From assembly GCF_024124545.1 (NCBI RefSeq), contig NZ_JAMXSF010000001.1, positions 248,001 to 312,000 of the forward strand: a stretch of DNA of 64,000 nt, given 5' to 3'. The stretch's first letter is position 1. Every line of letters begins with the position of its first letter. The translations under genes were made by a program, and so were the position numbers. Below are positions 25,763-35,266 of the stretch, one piece after another. The notes under the pieces were generated by a model. It was given only the letters and a program-made list of their open reading frames with translations, had not been told where the DNA came from and ran no database searches. Source of the stretch: Pseudoalteromonas sp. XMcav2-N. GTDB taxonomy: Bacteria; Pseudomonadota; Gammaproteobacteria; Enterobacterales; Alteromonadaceae.

Positions 25763-26683
25763 ATGCAATTGATCCGAGGGATCCACAATATTCGACCCCA
25801 CCACTATGGCTGTGTGTTGACGATAGGAAACTTTGATGGCGTACACTTGGGGCACACTGAGGTGCTGAAAGGGTTAGTTGCAGATGCACATGCACACAAT
25901 TTGCCAAGTACTGTCATGCTTTTCGAGCCGCAACCGCAAGAGTTTTTCGCCAGGCAGCAGGCCCCCGCCAGGTTGACCCGACTGAGAGACAAACTGGCGC
26001 TGCTGGCAGACATTGGTATTGATCGTGTTATTTGTGTGAGTTTTAACGCGCGATTTGCTAATTTTCAGGCAGAAGACTTTGTGCGTGACGTATTGTGCAC
26101 CAAACTTGGTGTCCGAGCTTTGACTGTTGGTGACGACTTTCGCTTCGGAAAAGGGCGTGTTGGTGATTTCGCAATGCTGCAGCGACTTGGTCCAGAACTC
26201 AATATGGACGTCAAAGATACACAAAGTTTCAGGCAGCATAATAGTCGGGTCAGTAGCACGCTTATTCGTGCAGCACTGGCTGAAGGCGATGTTGTGCGTG
26301 CGCACGCAATGTTGGGCCACACTTATGCGATTTCGGGCAGAGTAATTCATGGCTGGAAAAAAGGGCGTGAACTAGGCTTTAAGACTGCCAACGTTGCACT
26401 TAAGCGTCAGGTTAGCCCGGTACAGGGGGTATTTGCCGTACGCGTAAAAGCAGGCAATTCACTGTATAAAGGTGTTGCTAATGTGGGTACTAAGCCAACC
26501 CTGAATGGCAAGCGAGCCTTGCTAGAGGTGCACATATTTGAATTTGACCAGGAAATATATGGTCAGTTTATAAAGGTGGAGCTTCTTCATAAGCTCCGTG
26601 ATGAACAAAAATTTGAGTCATTGCAGCACCTAACTGAGCAGATTGCTCAGGATGTCACTGCTGCAAAACACTTTTTTCAATAA
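25763..26683 (+). CDS. ribF: Bifunctional riboflavin kinase / FAD synthetase
   Basis: A 306-residue protein. The N-terminal nucleotidyltransferase domain has TIGNFDGVHLGH (the HxGH-type site) and the C-terminal riboflavin kinase domain has GRVIHGWKKGRELGFKTANV, TKPTLNG and the catalytic Glu region LLEVHIFEFD. It makes FMN from riboflavin and FAD from FMN. It is first in a tight run with ileS (31-base gap), lspA, fkpB and ispH. There is no FMN riboswitch in the short 76-base gap upstream. Confidence 0.96.
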   Translation: MQLIRGIHNIRPHHYGCVLTIGNFDGVHLGHTEVLKGLVADAHAHNLPSTVMLFEPQPQEFFARQQAPARLTRLRDKLALLADIGIDRVICVSFNARFANFQAEDFVRDVLCTKLGVRALTVGDDFRFGKGRVGDFAMLQRLGPELNMDVKDTQSFRQHNSRVSSTLIRAALAEGDVVRAHAMLGHTYAISGRVIHGWKKGRELGFKTANVALKRQVSPVQGVFAVRVKAGNSLYKGVANVGTKPTLNGKRALLEVHIFEFDQEIYGQFIKVELLHKLRDEQKFESLQHLTEQIAQDVTAAKHFFQ

Positions 26684-26714
26684 TTTTAAGTAGCCGATAC
26701 GGAAAGTAAAGTAA

Positions 26715-29543
26715 ATGAGCGACTACAAGCATACGTTAAATCTACCGGAAACTGAGTTTCCAATGCGTGGCAATTTGGCACAACGCGAGCCCAAAATGCT
26801 TAAAACATGGTACGAGCAGGATCTGTATGGTCAGATCCGCAATGCCAAAAAAGGTAAAAAGCCGTTCATTTTGCACGATGGTCCTCCCTACGCCAATGGC
26901 AATATCCACTTAGGTCACTCAGTTAATAAGATCCTCAAAGATATTATTATTAAATCAAAGACACTTTCCGACTTCGACGCACCTTATGTGCCGGGCTGGG
27001 ACTGTCATGGTCTGCCAATTGAATTGCAGGTCGAGAAGAAGGTTGGTAAACCCGGCAAGAAAGTGTCAGTTGCTGAGTTTCGTGAAAAATGTCGTGAGTA
27101 CGCTCGCAAACAGGTTGAAGGTCAGAAGACTGATTTTAAACGTTTGGGTGTGTTAGGCGACTGGGATCGTCCATACCTGACAATGAATTTCGACTTTGAA
27201 GCCAATGCGTTGCGCGTCTTAGGCCGCATTATTAAAAATGGCCACCTGCACAAAGGGGCTAAGCCAGTCCACTGGTGTACAGACTGTGGTTCGGCTTTGG
27301 CAGAAGCGGAAGTTGAGTATCAGGACAAGCAGTCACCGGCGATTGATGTTAAATTCGACTTTGTTGATGAACAAGCACTAGTGAGCGCTTTTGCTTTGGC
27401 TGACGAGCATCAGGGGAGCGGTGCTGTCAGCACTGTGATCTGGACAACGACACCTTGGACCCTGCCAGCTAACCGCGCAGTCGCTGTACATGGCGGACTA
27501 GAGTACGCGTTGGTACAGATTGAAGATGAAGGCAAAGAACAGCGTATGGTGCTGGGTTCTGAGCTGGTTAAAGATGCGATGGACCGATTTGGTTTCAATC
27601 GTTATCACGTACTGGGTTATGCCAAAGGTGCGGCACTAGAAAACCTTCGTGTTGCGCATCCATTCTATGACTTTGACGTTCCTGTGATCTTGGGTGAGCA
27701 CGTCACAACTGACTCAGGTACAGGTATTGTTCACACAGCACCTGGTCACGGTCCCGAGGATTTTGCTGCAGGCCAGGCGTATGATCTGGAAGTAGCTAAC
27801 CCGGTGGGCGCAAATGGTGTATTCCTGCCAGATACCCCAGTCTTCGCTGGCCAGCATGTGTTTAAGGCAAATGATGCCATTATTGAGCATTTAAAAGAAA
27901 AGGGCGCTTTGGTTCATCATCACGCTATGACACATAGCTATCCACACTGCTGGCGCCATAAAACGCCGATTATTTTCCGCGCGACACCACAATGGTTTGT
28001 CAGTATGGATCAGGCGAACCTGCGTCAGGACTCTATGGCGGAAATTGGTAAAACTCAGTGGATCCCTGAGTGGGGTGAGAACCGTATTGCAAACATGGTT
28101 GAGGGACGCCCGGATTGGTGTATCTCTCGTCAACGTACGTGGGGCGTGCCTATCGCTTTGTTTGTTGACAAAGATACCGGTGCATTGCATCCGAAAACTG
28201 AAACCTTGATTGAAGAAGTCGCTAAGCTGGTTGAACAAAAAGGCATTCAGGCCTGGTATGACCTTGAGCCCGCAACTTTACTTGATGAAGCAGATGCTCA
28301 GCAGTATGTCAAAGTACAAGATACTCTGGACGTTTGGTTTGACTCAGGTGTGACTCATGCCTGTGTAGTCGATGCGCGTGAAGAGCTAACGGGTCCTGCG
28401 GATCTGTACCTTGAAGGCTCGGATCAGCACCGAGGCTGGTTTATGTCTTCTATGATGACATCTGTGGCTATTAATGGCCATGCTCCTTACCGTCAGGTTT
28501 TGACTCACGGCTTCACTGTGGATGAAAAAGGCCACAAGATGTCTAAGTCTCTGGGTAATGTTATTTCGCCTCAGGATATTATGAATAAGCTGGGTGCGGA
28601 TATTTTACGCCTGTGGGTGGCTTCAACTGATTACACGGCTGAAATGACCGTGTCAGACCAGATCTTTAAGCGTGCTGCAGATCGTTATCGTCGGATCCGC
28701 AACACCAGCCGCTACCTGCTGTCGAACCTGAGTGGTTTTAACCCGGCAACGGATCTGGTGGCTGTGGAAGATATGATCGAGCTGGATCGCTGGATTGTCA
28801 GCCGGGCTGCTCAGCTACAGCAGGAAATTGTTGAAGCATATGACAAGTACCAGATGCTTGTCGTGACGCAAAAACTAATGAACTTCTGTACCGGAGAGCT
28901 GGGTTCTTTCTATCTTGATGTGATTAAAGACCGCCAGTATACCGCGAAGAGCGACAGTCATGCGCGTCGCTCATGTCAAAGTGCGCTTTACCATATTGCC
29001 GAAGCGATGACTCGCTGGATGGCACCTATTATGAGCTTCACAGCTCAGGAAATCTGGGAAGTGCTGCCTGGTGAGCGTGGTGAATTCGTATTCACAGACG
29101 TTTGGTACGACGGCCTGACTCACGTGAGCGAAGGGCAGCTGAGCAATGACTTCTGGCAGGAATTGTTGTCAGTGCGTGATGAAGTAAACAAAGTACTGGA
29201 AAGCGCACGTAAAGAAGAGATTATTGGTGCAACTTTACAGGCCGAAGTCACGTTGTACACAGGCGGTGATTTAGCAGAGAAGCTGATGACACTCAAAGAC
29301 GAGCTGCGATTTGTATTATTGACGTCGAAAGCGCACGTAGAAGTGGTTAATACGAAGCCAGAAGCCGCCGTCGCGACAGAGATTGACGGGCTATTTATCG
29401 CTGTTAAAGCCACGCAAGCACCGAAATGTGATCGTTGCTGGCACCACAGCGAAGATGTTGGTCAGCACGCGGAGCACCCTGAGTTATGTGGTCGCTGTGT
29501 GACGAATGTCGATGGTGCTGGTGAACAGCGTCAGTTTGCTTAA
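26715..29543 (+). CDS. ileS: Isoleucyl-tRNA synthetase
   Basis: A 942-residue class I synthetase. The HIGH motif is HLGH (65-68), KMSKS is at 608-612, the editing domain holds the [11 protein letters not shown] stretch, and the C-terminal zinc finger is CDRCW...CGRC. Length and type match the bacterial form of E. coli IleS (938 residues) rather than the mupirocin-resistant eukaryote-like type. It charges tRNA-Ile and edits Val. It sits between ribF and lspA with short gaps, so it is co-transcribed. Confidence 0.98.
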   Translation: MSDYKHTLNLPETEFPMRGNLAQREPKMLKTWYEQDLYGQIRNAKKGKKPFILHDGPPYANGNIHLGHSVNKILKDIIIKSKTLSDFDAPYVPGWDCHGLPIELQVEKKVGKPGKKVSVAEFREKCREYARKQVEGQKTDFKRLGVLGDWDRPYLTMNFDFEANALRVLGRIIKNGHLHKGAKPVHWCTDCGSALAEAEVEYQDKQSPAIDVKFDFVDEQALVSAFALADEHQGSGAVSTVIWTTTPWTLPANRAVAVHGGLEYALVQIEDEGKEQRMVLGSELVKDAMDRFGFNRYHVLGYAKGAALENLRVAHPFYDFDVPVILGEHVTTDSGTGIVHTAPGHGPEDFAAGQAYDLEVANPVGANGVFLPDTPVFAGQHVFKANDAIIEHLKEKGALVHHHAMTHSYPHCWRHKTPIIFRATPQWFVSMDQANLRQDSMAEIGKTQWIPEWGENRIANMVEGRPDWCISRQRTWGVPIALFVDKDTGALHPKTETLIEEVAKLVEQKGIQAWYDLEPATLLDEADAQQYVKVQDTLDVWFDSGVTHACVVDAREELTGPADLYLEGSDQHRGWFMSSMMTSVAINGHAPYRQVLTHGFTVDEKGHKMSKSLGNVISPQDIMNKLGADILRLWVASTDYTAEMTVSDQIFKRAADRYRRIRNTSRYLLSNLSGFNPATDLVAVEDMIELDRWIVSRAAQLQQEIVEAYDKYQMLVVTQKLMNFCTGELGSFYLDVIKDRQYTAKSDSHARRSCQSALYHIAEAMTRWMAPIMSFTAQEIWEVLPGERGEFVFTDVWYDGLTHVSEGQLSNDFWQELLSVRDEVNKVLESARKEEIIGATLQAEVTLYTGGDLAEKLMTLKDELRFVLLTSKAHVEVVNTKPEAAVATEIDGLFIAVKATQAPKCDRCWHHSEDVGQHAEHPELCGRCVTNVDGAGEQRQFA

Positions 29544-29556
29544 TTAGGAGTATTAC

Positions 29557-30063
29557 ATGACCAAATCGACCGAACGTAGTGGTCTGGTGTGGTTGTGGCT
29601 GAGTCTACTGCTGTTTGCAGTAGACTTCGGCACGAAAGCACTGGTGGTAGAAAATATGCGACTGTATGAGTCGATTGAGTTGCTACCCTTTTTTAATTTT
29701 ACTTATATGCATAACTATGGCGCAGCGTTTAGCTTTCTCAGTGAAGCCGGAGGCTGGCAACGCTGGTTCTTAAGTGGTATAGCAGTCGCTATCAGTGCCT
29801 TACTGGTTTATTGGCTGAAAAAGTTACCTGCCAAAAACTGGTTATTGTGCAGTGCTTATGCTTTGGTGCTGTCGGGCGCATTAGGCAACTTGTATGATCG
29901 GGTTACCTTAGGCTATGTCGTGGACTTTTTGCATTTTTATTACCAGGACTGGCATTATCCGGCATTTAACGTCGCGGATATGGCTATCGTTGGTGGCGCA
30001 GGCTTATTGTTATTTGACGCCATTTTTGGCGATAACGCGGATACGCAGGAGAATAAGGCATGA
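29557..30063 (+). CDS. lspA: Lipoprotein signal peptidase
   Basis: A 168-residue inner-membrane aspartic protease with four membrane spans. The catalytic pair lies at Asp 123 (GYVVDFLHF) and Asp 141 (FNVADMAI), with the flanking NYGAAFSFL and GNLYDR motifs. It cleaves prolipoproteins before the lipidated Cys; substrates in this window include BamD and the small lipoproteins at 8.3-9 kb. AGGAG precedes the start. It overlaps fkpB by 4 bases. Confidence 0.97.
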   Translation: MTKSTERSGLVWLWLSLLLFAVDFGTKALVVENMRLYESIELLPFFNFTYMHNYGAAFSFLSEAGGWQRWFLSGIAVAISALLVYWLKKLPAKNWLLCSAYALVLSGALGNLYDRVTLGYVVDFLHFYYQDWHYPAFNVADMAIVGGAGLLLFDAIFGDNADTQENKA

Positions 30064-30500
30064 GTGAGCAGATAATAGGCCCACAATCAGAAGTTTTATT
30101 TCATTTTTCGATAAAACTGGCTGACGGTTCTGCAGCGGACTCAACGAAAGTACATGATAAACCGGCAAAGCTCTTTATGGGTGACGGTAGTCTGACAGAA
30201 AATTTTGAAAAATGTCTGCTTGGACTAAGGTCTGGCGACAGTAAATCGTTTGAGCTTGAGCCTCAGGATGCCTTTGGCATGCCGAACCCGGACAATATTT
30301 ATTACGTTGATCGCAGTAAATTCGGTACCGAGACACCAGCTGAAGTCGGCAGTATCATTGCCTTTACTCAGCCCGATGGCACCGAGTTGCCTGGCCTGAT
30401 CCGCGAGGTTGCCGGAGACTCTGTTACCGTAGACTTTAATCATCCTCTGGCTGGGCAAAAAGTGACCTTTGAAGTGGATATTTTAGAGGTGAAAAACTAA
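30060..30500 (+). CDS. fkpB: FKBP-type peptidyl-prolyl isomerase
   Basis: A 146-residue cytoplasmic FKBP of the SlpA/FkpB type with an inserted chaperone flap. The motifs are [35 protein letters not shown] and [18 protein letters not shown]. FkpB helps ribosome assembly and interacts with late translation factors in E. coli. It is translationally coupled on both sides: it overlaps lspA by 4 bases and its stop overlaps the ispH start by one base (TAATG). Confidence 0.95.
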   Translation: MSEQIIGPQSEVLFHFSIKLADGSAADSTKVHDKPAKLFMGDGSLTENFEKCLLGLRSGDSKSFELEPQDAFGMPNPDNIYYVDRSKFGTETPAEVGSIIAFTQPDGTELPGLIREVAGDSVTVDFNHPLAGQKVTFEVDILEVKN

Positions 30501-31429
30501 TGGAAATCTTGCTTGCAAATCCACGTGGTTTTTGTGCCGGGGTAGACCGAGCAATTAGCATTGTAGAACGCGCCCTTGATATCTTTGAAAAGCCCATTTA
30601 CGTGCGTCACGAAGTGGTACACAACAAATATGTGGTAGATGGCCTGCGTGCCCGTGGCGCGGTGTTTGTTGAAGAGCTGGATCAAGTGCCAGACGATAGT
30701 ATCGTCATATTCAGTGCGCACGGAGTATCACAGCAGGTGCGTCAGGAAGCAAAACGTCGTGAACTGAAAGTTTTCGATGCGACTTGTCCTTTGGTCACCA
30801 AAGTGCATATGGAAGTCACACGTGCCAGTCGAAAAGGCACGGAATGTATCCTGATTGGGCATCATGGACATCCGGAAGTAGAAGGCACCATGGGCCAATA
30901 TAATAATCCAGCGGGTGGTATTTATCTGGTTGAAACGCCTGAGGATGTCAGCACGCTGGAAGTGAAAGATCCTAGCAACCTCTTCTATTGCAGCCAGACG
31001 ACTTTGTCGGTAGATGATACTTCGGATGTGATAGAAGCGCTGCGGGAAAAGTTTCCACAGATCCATGGTCCGCGTAAGGATGATATCTGTTACGCGACGC
31101 AAAATCGTCAGGACGCGGTCAGAGACCTGGCTAACAAGGTAGATTTACTGTTAGTTGTTGGCGCGAAGAATAGTTCTAATTCAAATCGCCTGCGTGAGCT
31201 TGCAGATAAAATGGGCACTCGTGCATTTCTAATTGATGATGATCAGTGTCTGAATGCGAGCTGGTTTGAAGGCGTAAACAAAGTGGGTGTAACAGCCGGT
31301 GCTTCAGCACCTGAGGTGTTGGTGCAGCAGGTTATTGCCAGACTCAAAGCGCTTGGTGGACAAACCGTTGTAGAAAACCCGGGTCAGGAAGAAAATGTGG
31401 TTTTCGCTGTGCCTGTCGAACTTCGGTAG
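30500..31429 (+). CDS. ispH: 4-hydroxy-3-methylbut-2-enyl diphosphate reductase
   Basis: A 309-residue iron-sulfur enzyme of the last step in the MEP isoprenoid pathway, making IPP and DMAPP. The three cluster cysteines are at 12 (RGFCAGV), 96 (ATCPLV) and 197 (DICYAT), the same numbers as in E. coli IspH, with the conserved EVVHN and HHGHPE histidines. It is the end of the ribF-ileS-lspA-fkpB-ispH run. Only 12 bases separate it from the sensor kinase that follows, so it may lead into the pilus regulatory genes. Confidence 0.98.
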   Translation: MEILLANPRGFCAGVDRAISIVERALDIFEKPIYVRHEVVHNKYVVDGLRARGAVFVEELDQVPDDSIVIFSAHGVSQQVRQEAKRRELKVFDATCPLVTKVHMEVTRASRKGTECILIGHHGHPEVEGTMGQYNNPAGGIYLVETPEDVSTLEVKDPSNLFYCSQTTLSVDDTSDVIEALREKFPQIHGPRKDDICYATQNRQDAVRDLANKVDLLLVVGAKNSSNSNRLRELADKMGTRAFLIDDDQCLNASWFEGVNKVGVTAGASAPEVLVQQVIARLKALGGQTVVENPGQEENVVFAVPVELR

Positions 31430-31441
31430 GTGCGATAATCC

Positions 31442-32485
31442 ATGGATAAGTCAGAGGCGATAGGCCTGGGACTGCTTAAAGCCATGGTATCTGAGCGGGG
31501 CGTACTGGCTATGCTGATCGCCTCGCAATCTCTCTCCTTTATTTATACGCTCGCTGATTATGACGACTTCTGGCTGACTTTGGGGTTGGTGAGTTTATTC
31601 ACCCATGGCAATGCTCTATTGTCTTTAGGTGTGATTGCACTGGTCAGCATCTTTAAAGTGTCCAAACCGGCTCACAATGGTGTTCTGGAACTGAGCATAG
31701 TATTCGTTGTGTTTATTAGTGTGTGTATTGGTCTGAGTATTGGGATCCAATTTACGCCTTTGTCTTCTCACGTGCCGATTGATTGGGGTCCCGTATTTAG
31801 CAATAGCGCCATATGCTGTTTTGTCGTGGTGATCCTGCTGTACTTTATGTCAATCTACATTGACAATGTGAATGCCCTCGAGTTGGCTGCCCGAGCGGAA
31901 ATTGATGCCTTGCAGGCACGTATAAGGCCGCATTTTTTACACAATACGTTAAACACACTGGCTGAACTGACGCATGAGAATGCGGCTGATGCGGAACAAG
32001 CAGCTTTATTGCTGGCGCGCCTGATGCGGGTGTCTTTTGCGGAAAAAAAATGGCATACCATTGCAGACGAAGTGGCGTTAACAAAAGACTACCTTTGTCT
32101 GGAGCGCTTTCGTTTCGAGCAAAGGTTGCAGGTACAGTGGCTAATTGACGAAGCTCTGTTGAGTGTACCCATCCCGACACTGACGTTGCAACCTTTGGTC
32201 GAGAATGCTGTATTACACGGCATAGAAAAGCGTGTTCAGGGCGGCACCATCACCATTCACATTGAAAAACGTGACAATACAATCACACTGAGTGTGACTA
32301 ACCCCTTGCCTCACGCAACGCATCACTCCAGTGGCAATGGGATTGCGACAAAAAACATCGATAAACGGTTGTCCCTCTATTACCAGCGCCGGGCTAGTTT
32401 GAGGATTGAGCGAGATAGTGATAAATTCTTAGCTACCATCACTTTACCTGACACTGGAGCTTATGAATTATCTGATTTTAGATGA
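31442..32485 (+). CDS. AlgZ/LytS-family sensor histidine kinase
   Basis: A 347-residue membrane kinase. About four membrane spans fill residues 20-145. The His_kinase domain then shows RPHFLHNTLNTLAEL (phospho-acceptor His, about 163), the N-box QPLVENAVLHG and the G-box GNGIATKNIDKRL. No periplasmic or PAS domain is evident. This layout is that of AlgZ (FimS), which works with the LytTR regulator AlgR. It overlaps the response regulator by 23 bases and follows ispH closely. In P. aeruginosa AlgZR controls the fimU-pilVWXY1Y2E operon, but the genes are unlinked there; here they adjoin. Confidence 0.87.
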   Translation: MDKSEAIGLGLLKAMVSERGVLAMLIASQSLSFIYTLADYDDFWLTLGLVSLFTHGNALLSLGVIALVSIFKVSKPAHNGVLELSIVFVVFISVCIGLSIGIQFTPLSSHVPIDWGPVFSNSAICCFVVVILLYFMSIYIDNVNALELAARAEIDALQARIRPHFLHNTLNTLAELTHENAADAEQAALLLARLMRVSFAEKKWHTIADEVALTKDYLCLERFRFEQRLQVQWLIDEALLSVPIPTLTLQPLVENAVLHGIEKRVQGGTITIHIEKRDNTITLSVTNPLPHATHHSSGNGIATKNIDKRLSLYYQRRASLRIERDSDKFLATITLPDTGAYELSDFR

Positions 32486-33137
32486 TGAACCTATCGCCAG
32501 ACGGCGGTTACGGCGCTTGATGTCGGAGTTTGAGCATTTCACTTGTGTGGCTGAAGCATCAGACGGCGAGCTGGCGCTGCAATTGTGTGAGGACAACTCA
32601 CCTGAACTGGTGTTTCTCGATATTGCTATGCCCGACATTGATGGACTCGAAGTGGCGGGAATGCTCAGGCAAAAAATGCCGGAATGCAAAATAGTTTTTG
32701 TGACAGCATTTGCCGAACATGCCCTGCGCGCATTCGACCTGCTGGCAGAAGGGTATTTGGTCAAACCCATAGATAAGGACCGCCTCGGTGCCTTACTTCA
32801 ACATATCTATGGCGAGAAAATGCAACGTCTGCAATATCAGGTAGGCCATGATACACGCTGGGTTGCGGTATCCGATATTCTGGTGGCCAGAAGTGACGAG
32901 CGATATACCCACATTTATTTTACCGGTGGTGAGGCACTGGTAGATATTCCCTTAAAGAAGCTGCTGGCAACCTATCCCCGACACTTTGTGCAGGTACACA
33001 GAAATACACTGGTAAAAAAGCAGGCTGTGTTGAGCCTGGAGTCCGTGGAAGGGAATCACCGAGTGCGGTTGGATGGCTTTGCCGAGCCCATTACGGTGAG
33101 TCGCCGGGCGGCGGCTAATTTCAAGTCGCTATTCTGA
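32463..33137 (+). CDS. LytTR-family response regulator, AlgR-like
   Basis: A 224-residue regulator: receiver domain (acidic DD at 7-8, phospho-Asp 53 in FLDIAMPDIDG, KPID Lys at about 101) and a LytTR DNA-binding domain (about 125-224) with ARSDERYTHIYF and VHRNTLV. It is the partner of the overlapping kinase and the probable direct regulator of the pil genes starting 95 bases downstream. A LytTR-type motif at 33158 supports this. AlgR-like function is inferred from domain order and location. Confidence 0.9.
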   Translation: MNYLILDDEPIARRRLRRLMSEFEHFTCVAEASDGELALQLCEDNSPELVFLDIAMPDIDGLEVAGMLRQKMPECKIVFVTAFAEHALRAFDLLAEGYLVKPIDKDRLGALLQHIYGEKMQRLQYQVGHDTRWVAVSDILVARSDERYTHIYFTGGEALVDIPLKKLLATYPRHFVQVHRNTLVKKQAVLSLESVEGNHRVRLDGFAEPITVSRRAAANFKSLF

Positions 33138-33157
33138 CCATTAAACCCGACTGATTG

Positions 33158-33166
33158 ACCGTTGAG
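33158..33166 (+). promoter_or_regulatory. Candidate LytTR/AlgR binding site upstream of pilV
   Basis: ACCGTTGAG fits the general LytTR half-site ([TA][AC][CA]GTTN[AG][TG]) at all nine positions and matches 8 of 10 bases of the AlgR consensus ACCGTT(C/G)GTC if one more base is counted. It is 67 bases before pilV. A partner repeat at normal spacing was not found. Confidence 0.4.
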
Positions 33167-33232
33167 CCCACGATCAGGTTCATGACGAAGTGATTCATTA
33201 TATTATGTAGTGGAGCAAACTGACTTTGAAAA

Positions 33233-33799
33233 ATGATGGCAAAAACTGTGTGTAGTAACGCAAATCGCGGATTTACCCTCTTAGAAACGCTGATCGCTTT
33301 TATGGTGTTGAGCTTTGGCCTGCTTGGTGCTGTGGCACTGCAAGCGAAGGCAAAGCAAGCCAGTTTTGACTCTATGCAACGCGCAGCTGCAGTCGCCCTG
33401 GCCGGTGATATTATGCAGCGGATCCGCAGTAACGACACCCTCAACCTTGATACACAGTATCAGCAAGTATTCAGCAGCACTGCGACTATAAATGGTAATA
33501 ATAGCTGCTTCAGTAACACTTGTACCAATGCTGAAATTGCAGCAATGGATTTGGAGCAATGGGTTATGGCCATTCAAGCCAAAGAGAACACCGGCTCGCT
33601 TGACGATACTACGGTATGTATTAATACCACGCCGGTGGCTAATACTCAGGGGCGGGGCTTCAACGTGACCGTCAGTGTTGCCTGGGCAGGTCGTCAGGCA
33701 TTTGTCATGAATGCTGCCAATCAGGCGATTAACTGTGGCGACAACAATGACTATCGACGAGTAGTGAGCATTAACAGTTATTTACTGGTGAGGGACTGA
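33233..33799 (+). CDS. pilV: Type IV minor pilin PilV
   Basis: A 188-residue prepilin with a 13-residue leader ending Gly and the cleavage/methylation site G-FTLLE, followed by the hydrophobic helix (TLIAFMVLSFGLLGAVALQ). Downstream are four Cys in the globular domain, including SCFSNTC. PilV is part of the minor-pilin complex that primes type IV pilus assembly. ATG at 33233 or 33236 is possible; the ribosome-binding site is weak. pilW begins two bases after its stop. Confidence 0.9.
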   Translation: MMAKTVCSNANRGFTLLETLIAFMVLSFGLLGAVALQAKAKQASFDSMQRAAAVALAGDIMQRIRSNDTLNLDTQYQQVFSSTATINGNNSCFSNTCTNAEIAAMDLEQWVMAIQAKENTGSLDDTTVCINTTPVANTQGRGFNVTVSVAWAGRQAFVMNAANQAINCGDNNDYRRVVSINSYLLVRD

Positions 33800-33800
33800 A

Positions 33801-34778
33801 ATGGGACGCTCAGGGTTTACGCTGGTAGAGTTACTGATCTCCATGTTTATTGGCGCTTTGTTATTGGGTGGTGTGGTCACAGCTTACGTCAGTATGAAAG
33901 TAACAACACGAGATACGATGGCGATTGGCGAGCTTCAGGAAGTTGGCAGGCTGACGCTGACCTTGTTACGCCGAGACCTCGAACAGGTTGGTTTCTGGGG
34001 CACCTTTTATGACAAAGGCCTGACGACGGTTAATTCAAACAGCCCTGCGAATCCTACTAACGATTGTTTTGGCGGTCTCAATAATGGTAGTTTTCCTAAT
34101 GCGGTACAGACGAACTTCCGCTCTATCTACGCGGAGCAAACAAGCGGTGCGGCGTTAGCTTGCATCTCAGGGGCCCGTAACAATACAGAGGTGTTACAGC
34201 TTAAGTTTCTGGAAGGCAGGCAAATCACAAATATCAACGATGTTGAAGACAATCGTTACTATTTCATCGCGCAGCAGGAACAGGGCACTTTTGTTGCCGG
34301 GGATAGCTTTGCTGGCATGCCGACTAACAACTCCACATTGTGGCCCTACAGTCACCATGTTTACTATATCGCAGAGCAGCAAATTCAGATCAACAGTAAA
34401 ACCATCACCACGCCAATCCTGATGCGCAGAAGGCTGACAGTGAGTGGGGGCATGACCACCGAAGCAGTGATTGAAGGGGTCGAAGACATTCGCTACCTGT
34501 TTGGACTGGACACCAATGGTGACAGCCGGGTAGATACGTATCGTAGTACACAAGATATGACCGCTGGGGATTGGGAACGTTCAGGGGGCATTCTGACCGT
34601 GCAGATCATTGCATTGGTCAGGGTACTCGAGGCTGATGTGGGTCTGGAATTGAAAAACCAGACTTATACCCTGGGTAATGACCCTGACAGACGGACTCTG
34701 ACCTTTAATGACAGTTATCGTCGGACGGTATTTTCGACCACAATTCAACTCTATAATATGGGAATTTCAACATGGTAA
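33801..34778 (+). CDS. pilW: Type IV minor pilin PilW
   Basis: A 325-residue large minor pilin with a very short leader (MGRSG) and the G-FTLVELL site, then the hydrophobic helix ISMFIGALLLGGVVTAYV. Length and position between pilV and pilX fit PilW; large size and the family layout (variable globular domain with several Cys) agree. It belongs to the complex that caps or initiates the pilus. It overlaps pilX by 7 bases. Confidence 0.9.
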   Translation: MGRSGFTLVELLISMFIGALLLGGVVTAYVSMKVTTRDTMAIGELQEVGRLTLTLLRRDLEQVGFWGTFYDKGLTTVNSNSPANPTNDCFGGLNNGSFPNAVQTNFRSIYAEQTSGAALACISGARNNTEVLQLKFLEGRQITNINDVEDNRYYFIAQQEQGTFVAGDSFAGMPTNNSTLWPYSHHVYYIAEQQIQINSKTITTPILMRRRLTVSGGMTTEAVIEGVEDIRYLFGLDTNGDSRVDTYRSTQDMTAGDWERSGGILTVQIIALVRVLEADVGLELKNQTYTLGNDPDRRTLTFNDSYRRTVFSTTIQLYNMGISTW

Positions 34779-35266
34779 TGGCGCATAAACAGCAGGGCAT
34801 GGTGCTGATTGTTTCTATGGTCCTTATTGTGGCCGTATTGAGCGTCGCTGTGACCCTGATGAGTAGTAGCACTATAGATATTAAGGTAACCAATGCCGCG
34901 CAAGAGCGCGAAGCCGCTGAAGCGCTGTTGATGGGAGAAGTACAACGTATCATTTCACAAGAAAAAGTACTGTTTGACGCCAGTGTTTTTCATGCCCGCA
35001 ACGGCCAGTTTGAAAACGACGCGGGAGAGATGGTTGGCCGGGTGATCCGCAATGATGAGGAAATGGAGCTGGAAAGCCTGCAAGCCAACCTCAACAGCGG
35101 TCAGCTGCTGCTGGAATGCCCGCGTGTCTTTAATTTTACTGCAGCTGTCGGATGCGTCATTACTGAAGTAGAAAGCACAGTGCAATATGGTGACCAAGCT
35201 CAGCATCAGGTGACTGTTGTGATCGGCGTAGCACAGGAAGCGCTCAACATACAGGGGAATCAATGA
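34772..35266 (+). CDS. pilX: Type IV minor pilin PilX
   Basis: A 164-residue pilin-like protein. The leader is MVMAHKQQG and the hydrophobic helix is MVLIVSMVLIVAVLSVAVTL. The Phe+1 and Glu+5 of typical prepilins are absent, as known for PilX and GspK-type tip subunits. It is predicted to occupy the tip with PilV, PilW and PilY1. It overlaps both neighbours (7 and 4 bases), implying translational coupling. Confidence 0.87.
   Translation: MVMAHKQQGMVLIVSMVLIVAVLSVAVTLMSSSTIDIKVTNAAQEREAAEALLMGEVQRIISQEKVLFDASVFHARNGQFENDAGEMVGRVIRNDEEMELESLQANLNSGQLLLECPRVFNFTAAVGCVITEVESTVQYGDQAQHQVTVVIGVAQEALNIQGNQ

Noticed and set aside
29537..29555. TTGCTTAATTAGG after ileS, similar to the end of the MITE-like repeat
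   Set aside because: It consists of the ileS stop and the lspA ribosome-binding site; the likeness is short and coincidental.
33175..33183. CAGGTTCAT as the second LytTR repeat
   Set aside because: Its spacing from ACCGTTGAG (17 bases centre to centre) is not the usual 21-22, and it has two mismatches.
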